Positions 17,065 through 26,040 of a DNA stretch of 64,000 bases are shown here, piece after piece. The stretch comes from JAWVFM01 sp963739355 (lineage in GTDB: Bacteria > Actinomycetota > Thermoleophilia > Solirubrobacterales > 70-9). The notes below the pieces were generated by a model that ran no database searches, had not been told where the DNA came from, and saw only the letters and a program-made list of their open reading frames with translations. Each line of letters opens with the position of its first letter. The first letter of the stretch is position 1. The DNA is taken from NCBI GenBank assembly GCA_963739355.1, contig CAVUAD010000001.1, positions 310,001 to 374,000 of the forward strand. Reading direction: 5' to 3'. Position numbers and translations under genes: made by a program.

Positions 17065-18516
17065 TCACTCCAGACGTTGGAGCTTCGGCCACTGCTCGCT
17101 CCAGCCTCCGATCGGGCGCGAGCAGACGAGGACGGGCTCGCCGTACTCGTCGTTGTCGATCCCGGCCGCGTCGTGGATGCGTTGCTCCCGCCGGCAGTCC
17201 TCGAAGTGCTCCTTCGCGAACGGTCGCGAGAGACCGACCGTGATCACCGGCGCCCAGCCCGCCGGAGGCGGGCCCCAATCCCAGAAAGCGTTCTGGATTC
17301 CGTACGCCTGCGGCAGGCCGAGCGCCGGTCCGTAGCGATCGACGGCGCCCGCCTCGCCGTAGTTGGAGCCCAGGATCACGGCGTGCGGCGGGCTTCCTTC
17401 CTGCTTGTAGATACCGGCGACGGTCCGCACGAGGTCCGGCCACCCGATGGTCTCCCCGACGTCGGGGTTGGTGTTGACGACCCCTTCGGCGTTCTTGGCC
17501 GGGACGATCGGGAGCGAGATCACCGCGGTGACGAGCCCCGTCAGCACCACCACCGCGCCAAACGCCCACCTCCGCCCCGCCCGGTCGGCCATCCAACGGT
17601 CGACGGCAATGCTTCCCGCCGCGAGCAGCGCCGGCAGGAGGCCGGATAGGTAGTACGGCTTGCCGCCGGTCGCCATGAAGACCACCGCGAGCACGCCCCA
17701 CGCCACCACCAAGAAGCGGAACCGCCGGCCGGCTGGGTCCCGCCAGAGCCAGATCATCCCGGCGATCCAGACCGGCGCCAACGGTGGGCCGGCGAGCAGG
17801 AGCTGGAACGGGAGGAGCGCCCACCAGGGCTGCGAGCTCGTCGAGTTGCCCGCGGCGATCGACCGGGAGACGTCGATCTGAGGCCAGCCATGACTCGCCT
17901 GCCAGATCACCCAGGGCGAGAAGAGCGCGAGGGCGATCGCCACGCCGCCCCAGACCCAGGGCAAGCGCAGCAGGTGACGTGGCCCGCAGACCAGCACGCC
18001 GGCCAGCAGGCCGACGGCCAGGAAGGCCGGCAGCGGCTTGTTGAGCAGCGCGACGCCGAGCACGAGCCCCGCGACGAGCCAGAGGCGCTCGTTGCCGGTC
18101 CGAATCGCCCTGATCACGATCCAGGTGAGCGCCGCGGAGGCGAGCAGGTCGAAGGTCGAGGTGCTCAACGTGTGGCCTGTGAAGAGGACGATGGGGGCCG
18201 CGGCCGCGCAGGCCCCGGCGATCAATTGCGCGCGGCGCGAGCCGCCGAGCTCGCGCGCGATCGTCCCCGTCAGCACCACGAGGAGCCCTGCCGCGAATGC
18301 CGACGGCACGCGGAGCACCGTGAGGCTGTCGGGAGCGACGCCGCTCATCGCCCGGGCGATGAGCGGCGTCACGGGCCCCTGGTCGTCGTACGCCCAGTTC
18401 AGGTGATGGCTCGCCGCCAGGAAGTAGAGCTCGTCGCGGTGGTAGCCGTAGGCGCCGGCAAACACGACCAGAATCGCCGTGACGGCTGCGCCGAGCGCGA
18501 GCAGTCTTCGGTCCAC
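17065..18516 (-). CDS. Glycosyltransferase family 39-like membrane protein
   Basis: The 483-residue protein has about 10-12 hydrophobic helices. The first extracytoplasmic loop GYHRDELYFLAASHHLNWAYDDQGP contains the two acidic residues typical of PMT/ArnT-type enzymes (given here as a location, near residues 25-48). Such enzymes transfer sugars from polyprenyl phosphate to proteins or lipids outside the membrane. The C-terminal third is soluble, with SNYGEAGAVDRYG. It starts with GTG 3 bases after the nuoN stop, so it may be read through from the complex I operon. Confidence 0.78.
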   Translation of the reverse strand: MDRRLLALGAAVTAILVVFAGAYGYHRDELYFLAASHHLNWAYDDQGPVTPLIARAMSGVAPDSLTVLRVPSAFAAGLLVVLTGTIARELGGSRRAQLIAGACAAAAPIVLFTGHTLSTSTFDLLASAALTWIVIRAIRTGNERLWLVAGLVLGVALLNKPLPAFLAVGLLAGVLVCGPRHLLRLPWVWGGVAIALALFSPWVIWQASHGWPQIDVSRSIAAGNSTSSQPWWALLPFQLLLAGPPLAPVWIAGMIWLWRDPAGRRFRFLVVAWGVLAVVFMATGGKPYYLSGLLPALLAAGSIAVDRWMADRAGRRWAFGAVVVLTGLVTAVISLPIVPAKNAEGVVNTNPDVGETIGWPDLVRTVAGIYKQEGSPPHAVILGSNYGEAGAVDRYGPALGLPQAYGIQNAFWDWGPPPAGWAPVITVGLSRPFAKEHFEDCRREQRIHDAAGIDNDEYGEPVLVCSRPIGGWSEQWPKLQRLE

Positions 18517-18519
18517 GAC

Positions 18520-20073
18520 CTACATGATGGAGGAGAAGATCGCCGCCCCCGCGTGCTGCGCCCAGTCGACGAGGGGCGACGGGATGATCCCGAAGAAGAC
18601 GGTCGCTGCCGCGGCGATGCACGCCAGAAGGACCGCGACGCTGAGGCGGTGCTCCGGAAGCTCCTCGTCGGCTTCGGGGGAGCCGCCCGCGATTGCGGGC
18701 ATCGCCTCGCCTGCCACGCGGCGCTCCTCGGTGTTGGGCCGGGCGGCCGGGCGCATCCAGACCGCCGCGATCACCCGCAGGTAGTACGCGAGCGAGACCA
18801 TCGTGCCGATCGCGATCATCACGCCGAGCCACGTGTAGTCGCTGCCGACGGCGCCCTCGATCAGGTAGAGCTTGCCCATGAAGCCCGCGGTCCCGGGCAG
18901 ACCGGCGAGCCCGAGCATGGCGATCGTGAGCGGCCAGGCGAGCTCAGGCCGGTTGCGACCCAGGCCCTGCACGGCGGCGATGTCGTCGCCGAGGGCGCTC
19001 TCGCGCTCGCGGATCACGATCACCGCGAACGCGGCGAGGTTCATCAGCGCGTAGGCGGCGAGGTAGAAGACGAGGGCGTCGACGCCGGCCGCCGAGCCCG
19101 CCACGAGGCCGACGAGCATGTAGCCGGCCTGAGCCACCCCGGAGTAGCCGAGCAGGCGCTTCAGCGAGCTCTGGCCGAGGGCGCCGATGTTGCCGACGAC
19201 GATGGAGACGGTCGCCAGGGCGGCGAGGGCAGGCTGCCAGTTGTCGATCGCCGGGCCCAGGGCAACCAGGAAGAACCGGGCGAAGACTGCGAACGCGGCG
19301 GCCTTCGTGGCGACGGCCATGAACGCCGTCACCGGGGTTGGCGCGCCCTGGTAGACGTCGGGCGTCCACTGGTGGAAGGGCGCGATCGAGAGCTTGAAGG
19401 CGAAGCCGGTGGCGGCGAGCCCGATGCCGAGCAGGATCAGCGGGTCGTCGACCAGGCTGCCTCCGATCGCGCTGCGGATCGCCGTGAAGTCCGTGGAGCC
19501 GCTGCCGCCGTAGATGAACGCCAGCCCGTAGAGCAGGGTCGCCGAGCCGAGCGAGCCGACGATGAGGTACTTGAGGCCGGACTCGAGCGACTTCTCCCGG
19601 CGCAACGCCGACCCGCACAGCGCGTAGAGCGGCACCGAGAGGAGCTCGAGCGCGACGAACGCCGCGATCAGGTTCTGGGCCTGGGCGAGCAGCGTCATGC
19701 CGAGCACCGAGGAGAGCAGGAGCGCCTGGAACTCGCCGTGCCCGCCCGCGCCGGCCGGGTTCTCGATGGACTCCTCGCCCCAGGAGAGCGGGATGACGAA
19801 CGCGGCCGAGAAGATCGCGATCAGCGTCGCCGCCAGGCCGAGGCCATCCATTCGCAGCGCGCCGGCGACGAGGTCCTTTGGCGTCTCGCCCCACTGCCAG
19901 ATGCAGAGCCCCGCCGCCGCCGCGAGCGTCAGGAGGCTCAGCGTCGAGACCAGGGCGCGCTCGCGCTTGGAGCTCATGACCGCGCCGGCCAGCACGACGA
20001 CGATGCCCGCCGTCAGCGCGATCACGGGCGAGAGCCCCGCGTAGTCGATGTGGGGGGCGTTGAAGCCGTTCAC
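18520..20073 (-). CDS. nuoN: NADH-quinone oxidoreductase subunit N
   Basis: One of the three antiporter-like proton-pumping subunits of complex I. The 517-residue protein has about 14 membrane helices. LLALELLSVP-type sequence with the key Glu appears as VALELLSVPLYAL, and KLSIAPFHQWTPDVYQGAP is the family signature with Lys in a broken helix. The GTG start overlaps the nuoM stop by GTGA. It is the last nuo gene, and the GT39-like gene follows after 3 bases. Confidence 0.95.
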   Translation of the reverse strand: MNGFNAPHIDYAGLSPVIALTAGIVVVLAGAVMSSKRERALVSTLSLLTLAAAAGLCIWQWGETPKDLVAGALRMDGLGLAATLIAIFSAAFVIPLSWGEESIENPAGAGGHGEFQALLLSSVLGMTLLAQAQNLIAAFVALELLSVPLYALCGSALRREKSLESGLKYLIVGSLGSATLLYGLAFIYGGSGSTDFTAIRSAIGGSLVDDPLILLGIGLAATGFAFKLSIAPFHQWTPDVYQGAPTPVTAFMAVATKAAAFAVFARFFLVALGPAIDNWQPALAALATVSIVVGNIGALGQSSLKRLLGYSGVAQAGYMLVGLVAGSAAGVDALVFYLAAYALMNLAAFAVIVIRERESALGDDIAAVQGLGRNRPELAWPLTIAMLGLAGLPGTAGFMGKLYLIEGAVGSDYTWLGVMIAIGTMVSLAYYLRVIAAVWMRPAARPNTEERRVAGEAMPAIAGGSPEADEELPEHRLSVAVLLACIAAAATVFFGIIPSPLVDWAQHAGAAIFSSIM

Positions 20074-21623
20074 TGCTTCGTGACCTTCGCGAGAGGCGCG
20101 TAGCAGGTCCACCCGTGCGGGCAGGCCCTCTGGTTCCCGGCGGTCGTCGTCTGCTCGTTAGCGGCCGACACCGCGCCGAGCTTGTCCTGCACGGCGGTGT
20201 CGGCGCGCTTCGTGATCAGGCCGGGGTAGAGGGCGAGGCCCACGATGCAGGCGACCAGCGGCGCGATCACCAGGGCGTCGCGCAGCGACAGCTCACGCGA
20301 CTCGACGCCCTCCGGCAGGCGGTTGTGCATGGTGCGCTGGTAGAGGCGCAGCGCGTAGTAGGCCGCCAGCGGAACGCCGATCGCAGCGACGAACGCGTAG
20401 ACGATCTTCGACTGGAAGACGCCGATCAGGATGTCGAACTCGCCGATGAAGTTGGCGGAGCCGGGCATCGCGAGCGTCGCCAGGGTCACGATCAGGAAGA
20501 GCGAGGCGAGCACCGGCGCCCTGAAGGCGAGGCCGCCGAGGCGGGTGATGTCCTCGGTGCCGGCGCGCTCGGCGATGAGGATGATGATCAGGAAGATCGG
20601 CGCCACGACCAGGCCGTGGTTGACCATCTGCAGGACCGCCCCGTCGCCGCCGGCGGTCTGCAGCGAGAAGATCCCGATCGTGATGAAGCCGAGCTGAGCG
20701 ATCGAGGAGTAGCCGGCGATCAGGCGCACGTTGGTCTGCGTGAACGCCATGATCGAGCCGTAGAGGATCGAGGCGACCCCGATCAGGAGGATCAGCTCCT
20801 GGAAGTGCGTGGTGGCCGCGGGGAACAGCGGCAGGACGACGCGCAGGAAGCCGTACGCGCCGACCTTCGGCAGCACGCCCGATAGCAGCGCGAGCACCGG
20901 GAGCGGAGCCGCGCGGTAGGCGTCGGGCATCCACCCGTGCACGGGGAACGCCGGCATCTTGATCAGGAAGGCCGCGGCGAAGAAGCAGAAGATCCACTCC
21001 TGGCTGCTCACCGAGAGCGTGTTGGCGCGCAGCTCGGCGAGCGAGAAGGTGAGGTGCCCGATGTCGCCCGACGCGATCACCGCGGTCGCGATCGCGGCGA
21101 CGAGCATGAGGAGCGAGCCGACCAGGGTGTAGACGAGCATCTTGATCGTCGCCGCGACCCGGTTCTCGCCGCCGAACGTCCCGATCAGGAAGAAGAACGG
21201 GATCAGCATGAGGTCGAAGAAGAGGACGAACAGCAGCAGGTCCTGGGCGAGGAACGCGCCCAGCGTCGCCGTCTCGCCCAGGGCGAGCATGAAGAAGTAG
21301 ACGCGCTCGCGCCCCTCGGGCATCCGGAACATCGAGAACGTCGTCGACGCCGCCCACAGCAGCGCGGTGAGCAGCACGAGGAAGACGCTCAACCCGTCGA
21401 CGCCGAGCTGGTAGCGGACCCCCAGGCCGGGGATCCAGCTGACGTCCACCGTGTGCTGGAGCCCGGGCGTGCCGAGGTGGAAGTCGGCGACCAGGGCGAT
21501 GGCGATCCCGAGGGTCACGAGGGAGCCCACGGTCGCCGCCCAGGGGACGACGCGCCTGGGCAGCACGAACCCGAGGAGCCCGACGGCGAGGGGCAGCCAC
21601 AGCAGGACGTTCAACACGAGCAT
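20070..21623 (-). CDS. nuoM: NADH-quinone oxidoreductase subunit M
   Basis: Antiporter-like proton-pumping subunit of complex I, 517 residues, ~14 helices. FFDLMLIPFFFLIG carries the conserved region around helix 5, and KMPAFPVHGWMPDAYRAAP holds the Lys and the family signature. The C-terminal ~35 residues (after the last helix) form a polar tail with two Cys. GGAGGG lies directly against the ATG at 21623, which is too close; the in-frame GTG at 21617 has ideal spacing and may be the real start. A CGGACTG tandem repeat fills the gap to nuoL. Confidence 0.95.
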   Translation of the reverse strand: MLVLNVLLWLPLAVGLLGFVLPRRVVPWAATVGSLVTLGIAIALVADFHLGTPGLQHTVDVSWIPGLGVRYQLGVDGLSVFLVLLTALLWAASTTFSMFRMPEGRERVYFFMLALGETATLGAFLAQDLLLFVLFFDLMLIPFFFLIGTFGGENRVAATIKMLVYTLVGSLLMLVAAIATAVIASGDIGHLTFSLAELRANTLSVSSQEWIFCFFAAAFLIKMPAFPVHGWMPDAYRAAPLPVLALLSGVLPKVGAYGFLRVVLPLFPAATTHFQELILLIGVASILYGSIMAFTQTNVRLIAGYSSIAQLGFITIGIFSLQTAGGDGAVLQMVNHGLVVAPIFLIIILIAERAGTEDITRLGGLAFRAPVLASLFLIVTLATLAMPGSANFIGEFDILIGVFQSKIVYAFVAAIGVPLAAYYALRLYQRTMHNRLPEGVESRELSLRDALVIAPLVACIVGLALYPGLITKRADTAVQDKLGAVSAANEQTTTAGNQRACPHGWTCYAPLAKVTKQ

Positions 21624-21628
21624 CCCTC

Positions 21629-21655
21629 CGGACTGCGGACTGCGGACTGCGGACT
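21629..21655 (+). repeat. CGGACTG tandem repeat between nuoL and nuoM
   Basis: Three complete CGGACTG heptamers and six bases of a fourth lie head to tail in the 37-base gap between the nuoL stop and the nuoM start. Most other nuo junctions are direct overlaps of 4 bases, so the insertion of a short tandem repeat stands out. Confidence 0.85.
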
Positions 21656-21660
21656 CCCCA

Positions 21661-23668
21661 TCAGTGGCTCACGATCAGGAAGTAGAGGCCGAGGGCGGCG
21701 AAGCCGCCCACGAGGAGCAGCGCGTAGGCGCGGACGAAGCCCGACTGCGCGCCGCGCACCAGGCCGCCCGCGCCGCGGACGACGCCGGTGGTGCCGTTGA
21801 CGATGCCCTGTACGACGACGCGCTCGAAGACGTCGTTGGCGAACCGGCCGGTGGCGACGAGCGGTCGGTAGATCACCGCGTCGTAGAGCTCGTCGAAGTA
21901 CCACTTGTTCTTCAGGAAGGTGTTGACCGGGCCGAAGCGCTGGATCAGCCGGACCGGGATCTCCGGGTTGCGCACGAAGCAGAGGTACGCGAGGGCGATC
22001 CCGGCGACGGAGATCGCGCCGCCGACTGCGAGCCCCAGCCACGCCTGTGCGGTCGTCGGCCCGACGCCCGCAAAGCGAGAGCCGGCGAACGTGGGGTCGA
22101 GGAAGTTGGTGACCGCAGCGTCGACCCCGGGCACCTGGATCAGGCCGGCGAAGAGCGCCAGGAAGCCCAGGATCGACATGGCGATCTTCATCGGGATCTC
22201 CCGCTCGGCGATGTGGTGCTCGGGCCCGGGGAAGCCGACGTCCGTGTCCTCGGCTTCGCCCGTCGCCGGGTTGTACGGGTCCGCGTGCGCTATGTGCCCT
22301 CCCTCGAGCTCCCTGGCCTCCGGACACGGCGCGCCGCGGGTGACGCGGAAGCCGATCCGGAACGAGTAGATCGCCGTCAGGAAGGCCCCGACGTAGCCGC
22401 CGATGGTGAAGATCCAGTACATGCCGCCGCGGGCCGCGGCAAACGAGAGGATCTCGTCCTTCGAGAAGAACCCGGAGGTCAGCGGGAAGGCGGCGAGCGC
22501 GAGGCAGCCGGCCAGGATGGCTGCCGACGTGAACGACATCGCCCTGCGGAAGCCGCTCATGCGGTCGATGTTCTGCTCGCCCGCCATCGCGCCGATGACC
22601 GAGCCCGCCGCCATGAAGAGCAGCGCCTTGAAGAAGGCGTGCGTCATCAGGTGGAACATCCCGGCCGAGTAGGCGCCGATCGAGACGCCCACGATCATGT
22701 AGCCGATCTGGCTGCAGGTGGAGTAGGCGATGATCCGCTTGAGGTCGGTGACCCCGAGGGCGACGGTGCCCGTGAAGAGCAGCGTCGCGAGGCCGACGAA
22801 TGCGGAGATGTCCGCCGCGGTCGGTGCCAGCTCGAAGAGCGGCCACATGCGTGCGATCAGGTAGACGCCGGCGGTCACCATCGTGGCCGCGTGGATCAGG
22901 GCGGAAACGGGCGTGGGGCCCTCCATCGCGTCCGGCAGCCAGGTGTGGAGCGGTAGCTGGGCCGACTTCGCGAAGGCGCCCGACGCAGAGCAGCAGGCAG
23001 ATCGCCACCACGACGCCCTGGTTCGTGTGGAACTGCTGCTGGGCCGCGCTGAACACCGCGGGGTAGTCGAAGCTGCCGAGGTCGCGGAACACGAAGAAGG
23101 CGGCGAAGACCAGGCCGACGTCGCCGATCACGTTGATGACGAACGCCTTCATGCCCGCCTTCGTCGCGGTCTCGCGCCGGTACCAGAAGCTGATCAGCGC
23201 GTAGGAGGCGTAGCCCACGAACGCCCAGCCGATGATCAGGAGGACGAAGTTGCCCGCCAGGACCAGCAGCAGCATCGAGAAGACGAAGAAGTTGAGGAAG
23301 CTGAAATAGCGGTTGAAGCCCCGGTCGGAGGTCATGTAGCTGATCGAGTAGAGGTGGATCAGCGTCGATACCCCCGTGACCACGAGGCACATGAAGACCG
23401 AGAGCGGGTCGACCAGGATGCCGAGCTTCACGTCGAGGCTGCCGCTCTGCGCGTAGTCCCACAGCGTCGAGGTGATCTGCCGGTCGTCGGGGGAGTGGTC
23501 GAGCAGAGCGATGAGCACGCGCAGCGTGCACAGGAAGGCGAGCCCGATCGCCCCCGTCGCGATCCAGCCCGCCGAGCGCCCGGGAAGCTTCCGGTAGCCG
23601 AACGCGACGACGATGCTTCCCGCGAGCGGGAAGCCCAGGATCAGCCAGGCGTAGGCGCTCGCGCTCAA
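21661..23668 (-). CDS. nuoL: NADH-quinone oxidoreductase subunit L (one-base frameshift in this sequence)
   Basis: The largest antiporter-like subunit of complex I, with the long lateral helix. The N-terminal part (from TTG 23668) reads normally to ICLLLCVG. It then loses the frame, and the expected continuation AFAKSAQLPLHTWLPDAMEG is found in the next frame. One surplus C in the CCC run at 22979-22981 explains this. Corrected, the protein has about 668 residues, with LIHAATMVTAGVYLIAR and MTHAFFKALLFM present and normal. Both parts are well conserved and the rest of the operon is intact, so a sequence error is more likely than a dead gene. Confidence 0.9.
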
Positions 23669-23672
23669 CGTC

Positions 23673-23972
23673 CTACCCGCGGAGCTTCCTGAGCTCGTCG
23701 ACGTCCAGCGGGATGCGGCGGCGGAACATCGCGACGATCAGCCCGAGGCCCACCACGACCTCGCAGGCGGCGACCACCATCACGATCAGGGCGAAGATCT
23801 GACCGTCCTCGTTGCCGGTCGAGCGCGAGAACGCGACCAGCGCCAGGTTCGCCGCGTTCAGCATCAGCTCCAGGCAGAGGAGGACGACGAGGGGGCTGCG
23901 CCGCAAGAGCACGCCGGCAGCGCCGATGGCGAAGAGCAGCGCGCTGAGGACGAGATACCAGGAAACGTCCAC
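23673..23972 (-). CDS. nuoK: NADH-quinone oxidoreductase subunit K
   Basis: A 99-residue membrane subunit of complex I with three helices. The two conserved membrane Glu residues of the proton path are visible in LLCLELMLNAANLA and MVVAACEVVVGLGLIV. RRSPLVVL matches the usual RRN-like loop after helix 1. The GTG start follows the nuoJ stop by one base, and the nuoL TTG start lies 4 bases beyond its own stop. Confidence 0.97.
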   Translation of the reverse strand: MDVSWYLVLSALLFAIGAAGVLLRRSPLVVLLCLELMLNAANLALVAFSRSTGNEDGQIFALIVMVVAACEVVVGLGLIVAMFRRRIPLDVDELRKLRG

Positions 23973-23973
23973 G

Positions 23974-24591
23974 TCAGCCGTCCGCCTGGGCTAGCGACGA
24001 AGTCGCGGTAGATGTGGCCGTGCCTGCCGGGTCAGGTTCGGGCCCGGACCCGCCGACACCGGACGCGTCAGCGGAGGATGTCGGCGGAGATGTTCGCCTC
24101 CCTGCGAGCGTGATCGCCGCCACGGCGGCGACGAGCAGCAGCATCGAGGCGGCCTCGAAGACGATCAGGAAGCGCTCGAGCAGGAGGTTGCCGATCGAGG
24201 CGGGGTTGCCGAAGTTCTCCGGGATCAGCGGGCCGCGGCTCGAGATCGAAGACAGCGCGGTGCCGAGCACCGCGATCGAGAGCTCCACGAAGATCGCCAC
24301 GCCGAGCAGCGGGGCCAGCAGGCGCTGCCCGGCGATCGGCTCGTAGAGCGACTCCTCCTGCTGGCCGACGTAGGCCGCGACGAAGACGTAGAGCACCATC
24401 ACGGCGCCGGCGTAGACGACCACCTGCGCGGCCGCGACGAACTGCGCGTGGAGCAGCAGGAAGAGCCCGGCCAGGGAGACCAGGTGGACGATCAGCGCAA
24501 GCACCGAGTAGAACGGGTTGCGGAGGGCGACGACGGCGAGCGCCCCGCCGACGGCGCCGATCGCCCCGACGAAGAACGCGACCTGGATCAC
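23974..24591 (-). CDS. nuoJ: NADH-quinone oxidoreductase subunit J
   Basis: A 205-residue membrane subunit of complex I with five helices. NPFYSVLALIVHLVSLAGLF and VVVYAGAVMVLYVFV are the conserved helices 2 and 3, including the pi-bulge Tyr-Ala-Gly region that links quinone chemistry to pumping. After the fifth helix the protein has an unusual ~40-residue tail rich in Ser, Thr, Pro and Gly. The GTG start overlaps the stop of the SnoaL-like gene by GTGA, so expression of nuoJ depends on that inserted gene. Confidence 0.95.
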   Translation of the reverse strand: MIQVAFFVGAIGAVGGALAVVALRNPFYSVLALIVHLVSLAGLFLLLHAQFVAAAQVVVYAGAVMVLYVFVAAYVGQQEESLYEPIAGQRLLAPLLGVAIFVELSIAVLGTALSSISSRGPLIPENFGNPASIGNLLLERFLIVFEAASMLLLVAAVAAITLAGRRTSPPTSSADASGVGGSGPEPDPAGTATSTATSSLAQADG

Positions 24592-25010
24592 GTGGCCTCA
24601 CCCGGGCCGAGGGCGGTCTCCAGCGTCGGGTGCCAGCTCCAGCGGATCGCCCGGCGCCCGCGCGACTCGATGCGCTGGAAGAGGTGCTCGGAGAGCGAGG
24701 TCCCGTCCGCCGCGCTCACGGCCGTGAAGGAGATCTCGACGATCGCGACCTCGTTGGCGTCGACGTCGCTCACCTCGGTGATCGAGAGCACGTTGACGTG
24801 AACGCTCGAGAACAGCCTGTGGACGTCCGCGATCCACTCGCGGATGCCGGCGTGCCCGTGGTAGGCGCGGCCCTCCAAGTGGCCCATGAACGTGGTCAGC
24901 TCGATCTCGGGGTCGCAGAGCTCCACCACGCCCTCGACGTCGCCCTCGTTGAAGCGCGCGAAGGCCGCTGTGACGGACTCGGCAACCCAGCTGGCCATCA
25001 CCAGGCTCAC
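24588..25010 (-). CDS. SnoaL/NTF2-like protein embedded in the nuo operon
   Basis: The ~140-residue protein has the cone-shaped SnoaL/NTF2-like pattern: AAFARFNEGDVEGVVELCDP, then FMGHLEGRAYHGHAGIREWI, and a final beta-sheet region with HLFQRIESRGRRAIRWSW. Family members are polyketide cyclases, isomerases or binding domains, and the role here is unknown. It is joined to nuoI upstream and nuoJ downstream by GTGA overlaps, so it is translated as an integral part of the operon. GTG 25010 is chosen from the overlap; ATG 24998 gives the same domain four residues shorter. Confidence 0.82.
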   Translation of the reverse strand: MSLVMASWVAESVTAAFARFNEGDVEGVVELCDPEIELTTFMGHLEGRAYHGHAGIREWIADVHRLFSSVHVNVLSITEVSDVDANEVAIVEISFTAVSAADGTSLSEHLFQRIESRGRRAIRWSWHPTLETALGPGEAT

Positions 25011-25558
25011 TCGCCCTCGTTTCGCAGGGGGGTGCGCTCCGCGGGCTCGGCGAGCAGCATCTCCTTGGTGAAGATGAGGTCGGAGCGGTGGTAGTCGGCC
25101 ATCTCGTACTCGTGCCCCATCGTGATCGCGTCGAACGGACACGCCACCTCGCAGTAGCCGCAGAAGATGCAGCGCGAGAGGTTGATCTCGTAGACGGCCG
25201 CGTAGCGCTCGCCGGCGGAGACCCGGTCCGCCGGGTCGTTCTCCGCGGCGACGACCCTGATGCAGTCGGCCGGGCAGGCGGCGGCGCACAGGGAGCACCC
25301 AACGCACTTCTCCAGGCCGGTGTCCTCGAAGCGGTGGAGCTTGTGGCGGCCGCGGAAGCGCGGGTAGACGGGCGTCTTCTCCTCCGGGTACTCGATCGTG
25401 ACGGTGCCCTCCATGAGCCTCGCCATCGTGGTCTTCAGGCCCCGCAGGGTCTCGCCGAAGGCCCGGTAGGCGCCCTTCGTGCCGCCCGGCTCCGGCCCCC
25501 GCTGGACCTCGACGACGGAGTCGTCGGGCAGGTAGGGGTACTTGCCGGTTTCGCTCAT
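25007..25558 (-). CDS. nuoI: NADH-quinone oxidoreductase subunit I
   Basis: The peripheral-arm ferredoxin-like subunit that carries clusters N6a and N6b. The two 4Fe-4S motifs are CVGCSLCAAACPADCI and CIFCGYCEVACPFDAI, each with four Cys and the CP that binds the partner cluster. RHKLHRFEDTGLEKC precedes the first. The 183-residue protein starts at ATG 25558, which overlaps the stop of the cupin gene (ATGA). The end overlaps the SnoaL-like gene. Confidence 0.97.
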   Translation of the reverse strand: MSETGKYPYLPDDSVVEVQRGPEPGGTKGAYRAFGETLRGLKTTMARLMEGTVTIEYPEEKTPVYPRFRGRHKLHRFEDTGLEKCVGCSLCAAACPADCIRVVAAENDPADRVSAGERYAAVYEINLSRCIFCGYCEVACPFDAITMGHEYEMADYHRSDLIFTKEMLLAEPAERTPLRNEGE

Positions 25559-26040
25559 GGCTTCGGCGCCTCCTCGCCCTCGAAGTAGTCGACCTCGTCG
25601 GCGATCCGGAAGTAGCCCCTGAAGCCGCCGTCGCCCTCCGGGAGGCACTCGGCAACGCAGACCTTTTCGGAGTCTGGGTAGATCACACCGTCCGGCTGCT
25701 GGGCGGCGAACGCGAGGAAGCGCACGGTTCCGTCGGTGCGGTTTGCCAGCTGATGGGCGCCGGCCTCACCGGTGGGGAAGCAGACGACCGCTCCTTCGTC
25801 GAGCTCGCGCCAGCCTTCTGGGGTGCGCAGGCTGGGGGCTCCCTCGAGAACGACGATCAGCTCCTCCTGGGAGAAGTGCCAGTGGTACGGGTAGGCCGCC
25901 TGCCCCGGCGGAACCTCGAAGAGGCTCAGGCCGGTCTTCACCGCTCCCGCCTGAGCGCCGAGCCGCGCCCGCTCTCGGGTGAATCCGGGGTGTTCCTTCG
26001 ATGCGTCGAAGACCGGTCGCTTGAGGTTCGGATCGCTCAT
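25555..26040 (-). CDS. Cupin-domain protein embedded in the nuo operon
   Basis: A 161-residue single-domain cupin. Motif 1 is YHWHFSQEELIVVLEG, with the two His and the Glu that bind metal, and motif 2 is FPTGEAGAHQLANRT with the last His. The protein ends in an acidic tail. It lies between nuoH and nuoI, joined to each by an ATGA overlap. Cupins of this size act as metal-dependent enzymes or small-molecule sensors; nothing in the sequence decides. The conserved placement inside a respiratory operon suggests a link to complex I assembly or activity, which is inference. Confidence 0.87.
   Translation of the reverse strand: MSDPNLKRPVFDASKEHPGFTRERARLGAQAGAVKTGLSLFEVPPGQAAYPYHWHFSQEELIVVLEGAPSLRTPEGWRELDEGAVVCFPTGEAGAHQLANRTDGTVRFLAFAAQQPDGVIYPDSEKVCVAECLPEGDGGFRGYFRIADEVDYFEGEEAPKP

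Noticed and set aside
17890..20103. 737-codon open frame on the plus strand opposite nuoN and the GT39-like gene
   Set aside because: It is rich in Arg, Asp, Glu and Gly with no hydrophobic core, as expected for the antisense of a high-G+C membrane-protein gene. The opposite strand has clear family motifs.
22926..23000. Programmed ribosomal frameshifting in nuoL (and nuoG)
   Set aside because: No slippery heptamer or strong downstream structure is seen, the two shifts go in opposite directions, and frameshifting is not known for these genes. Sequence error or mutation is simpler.
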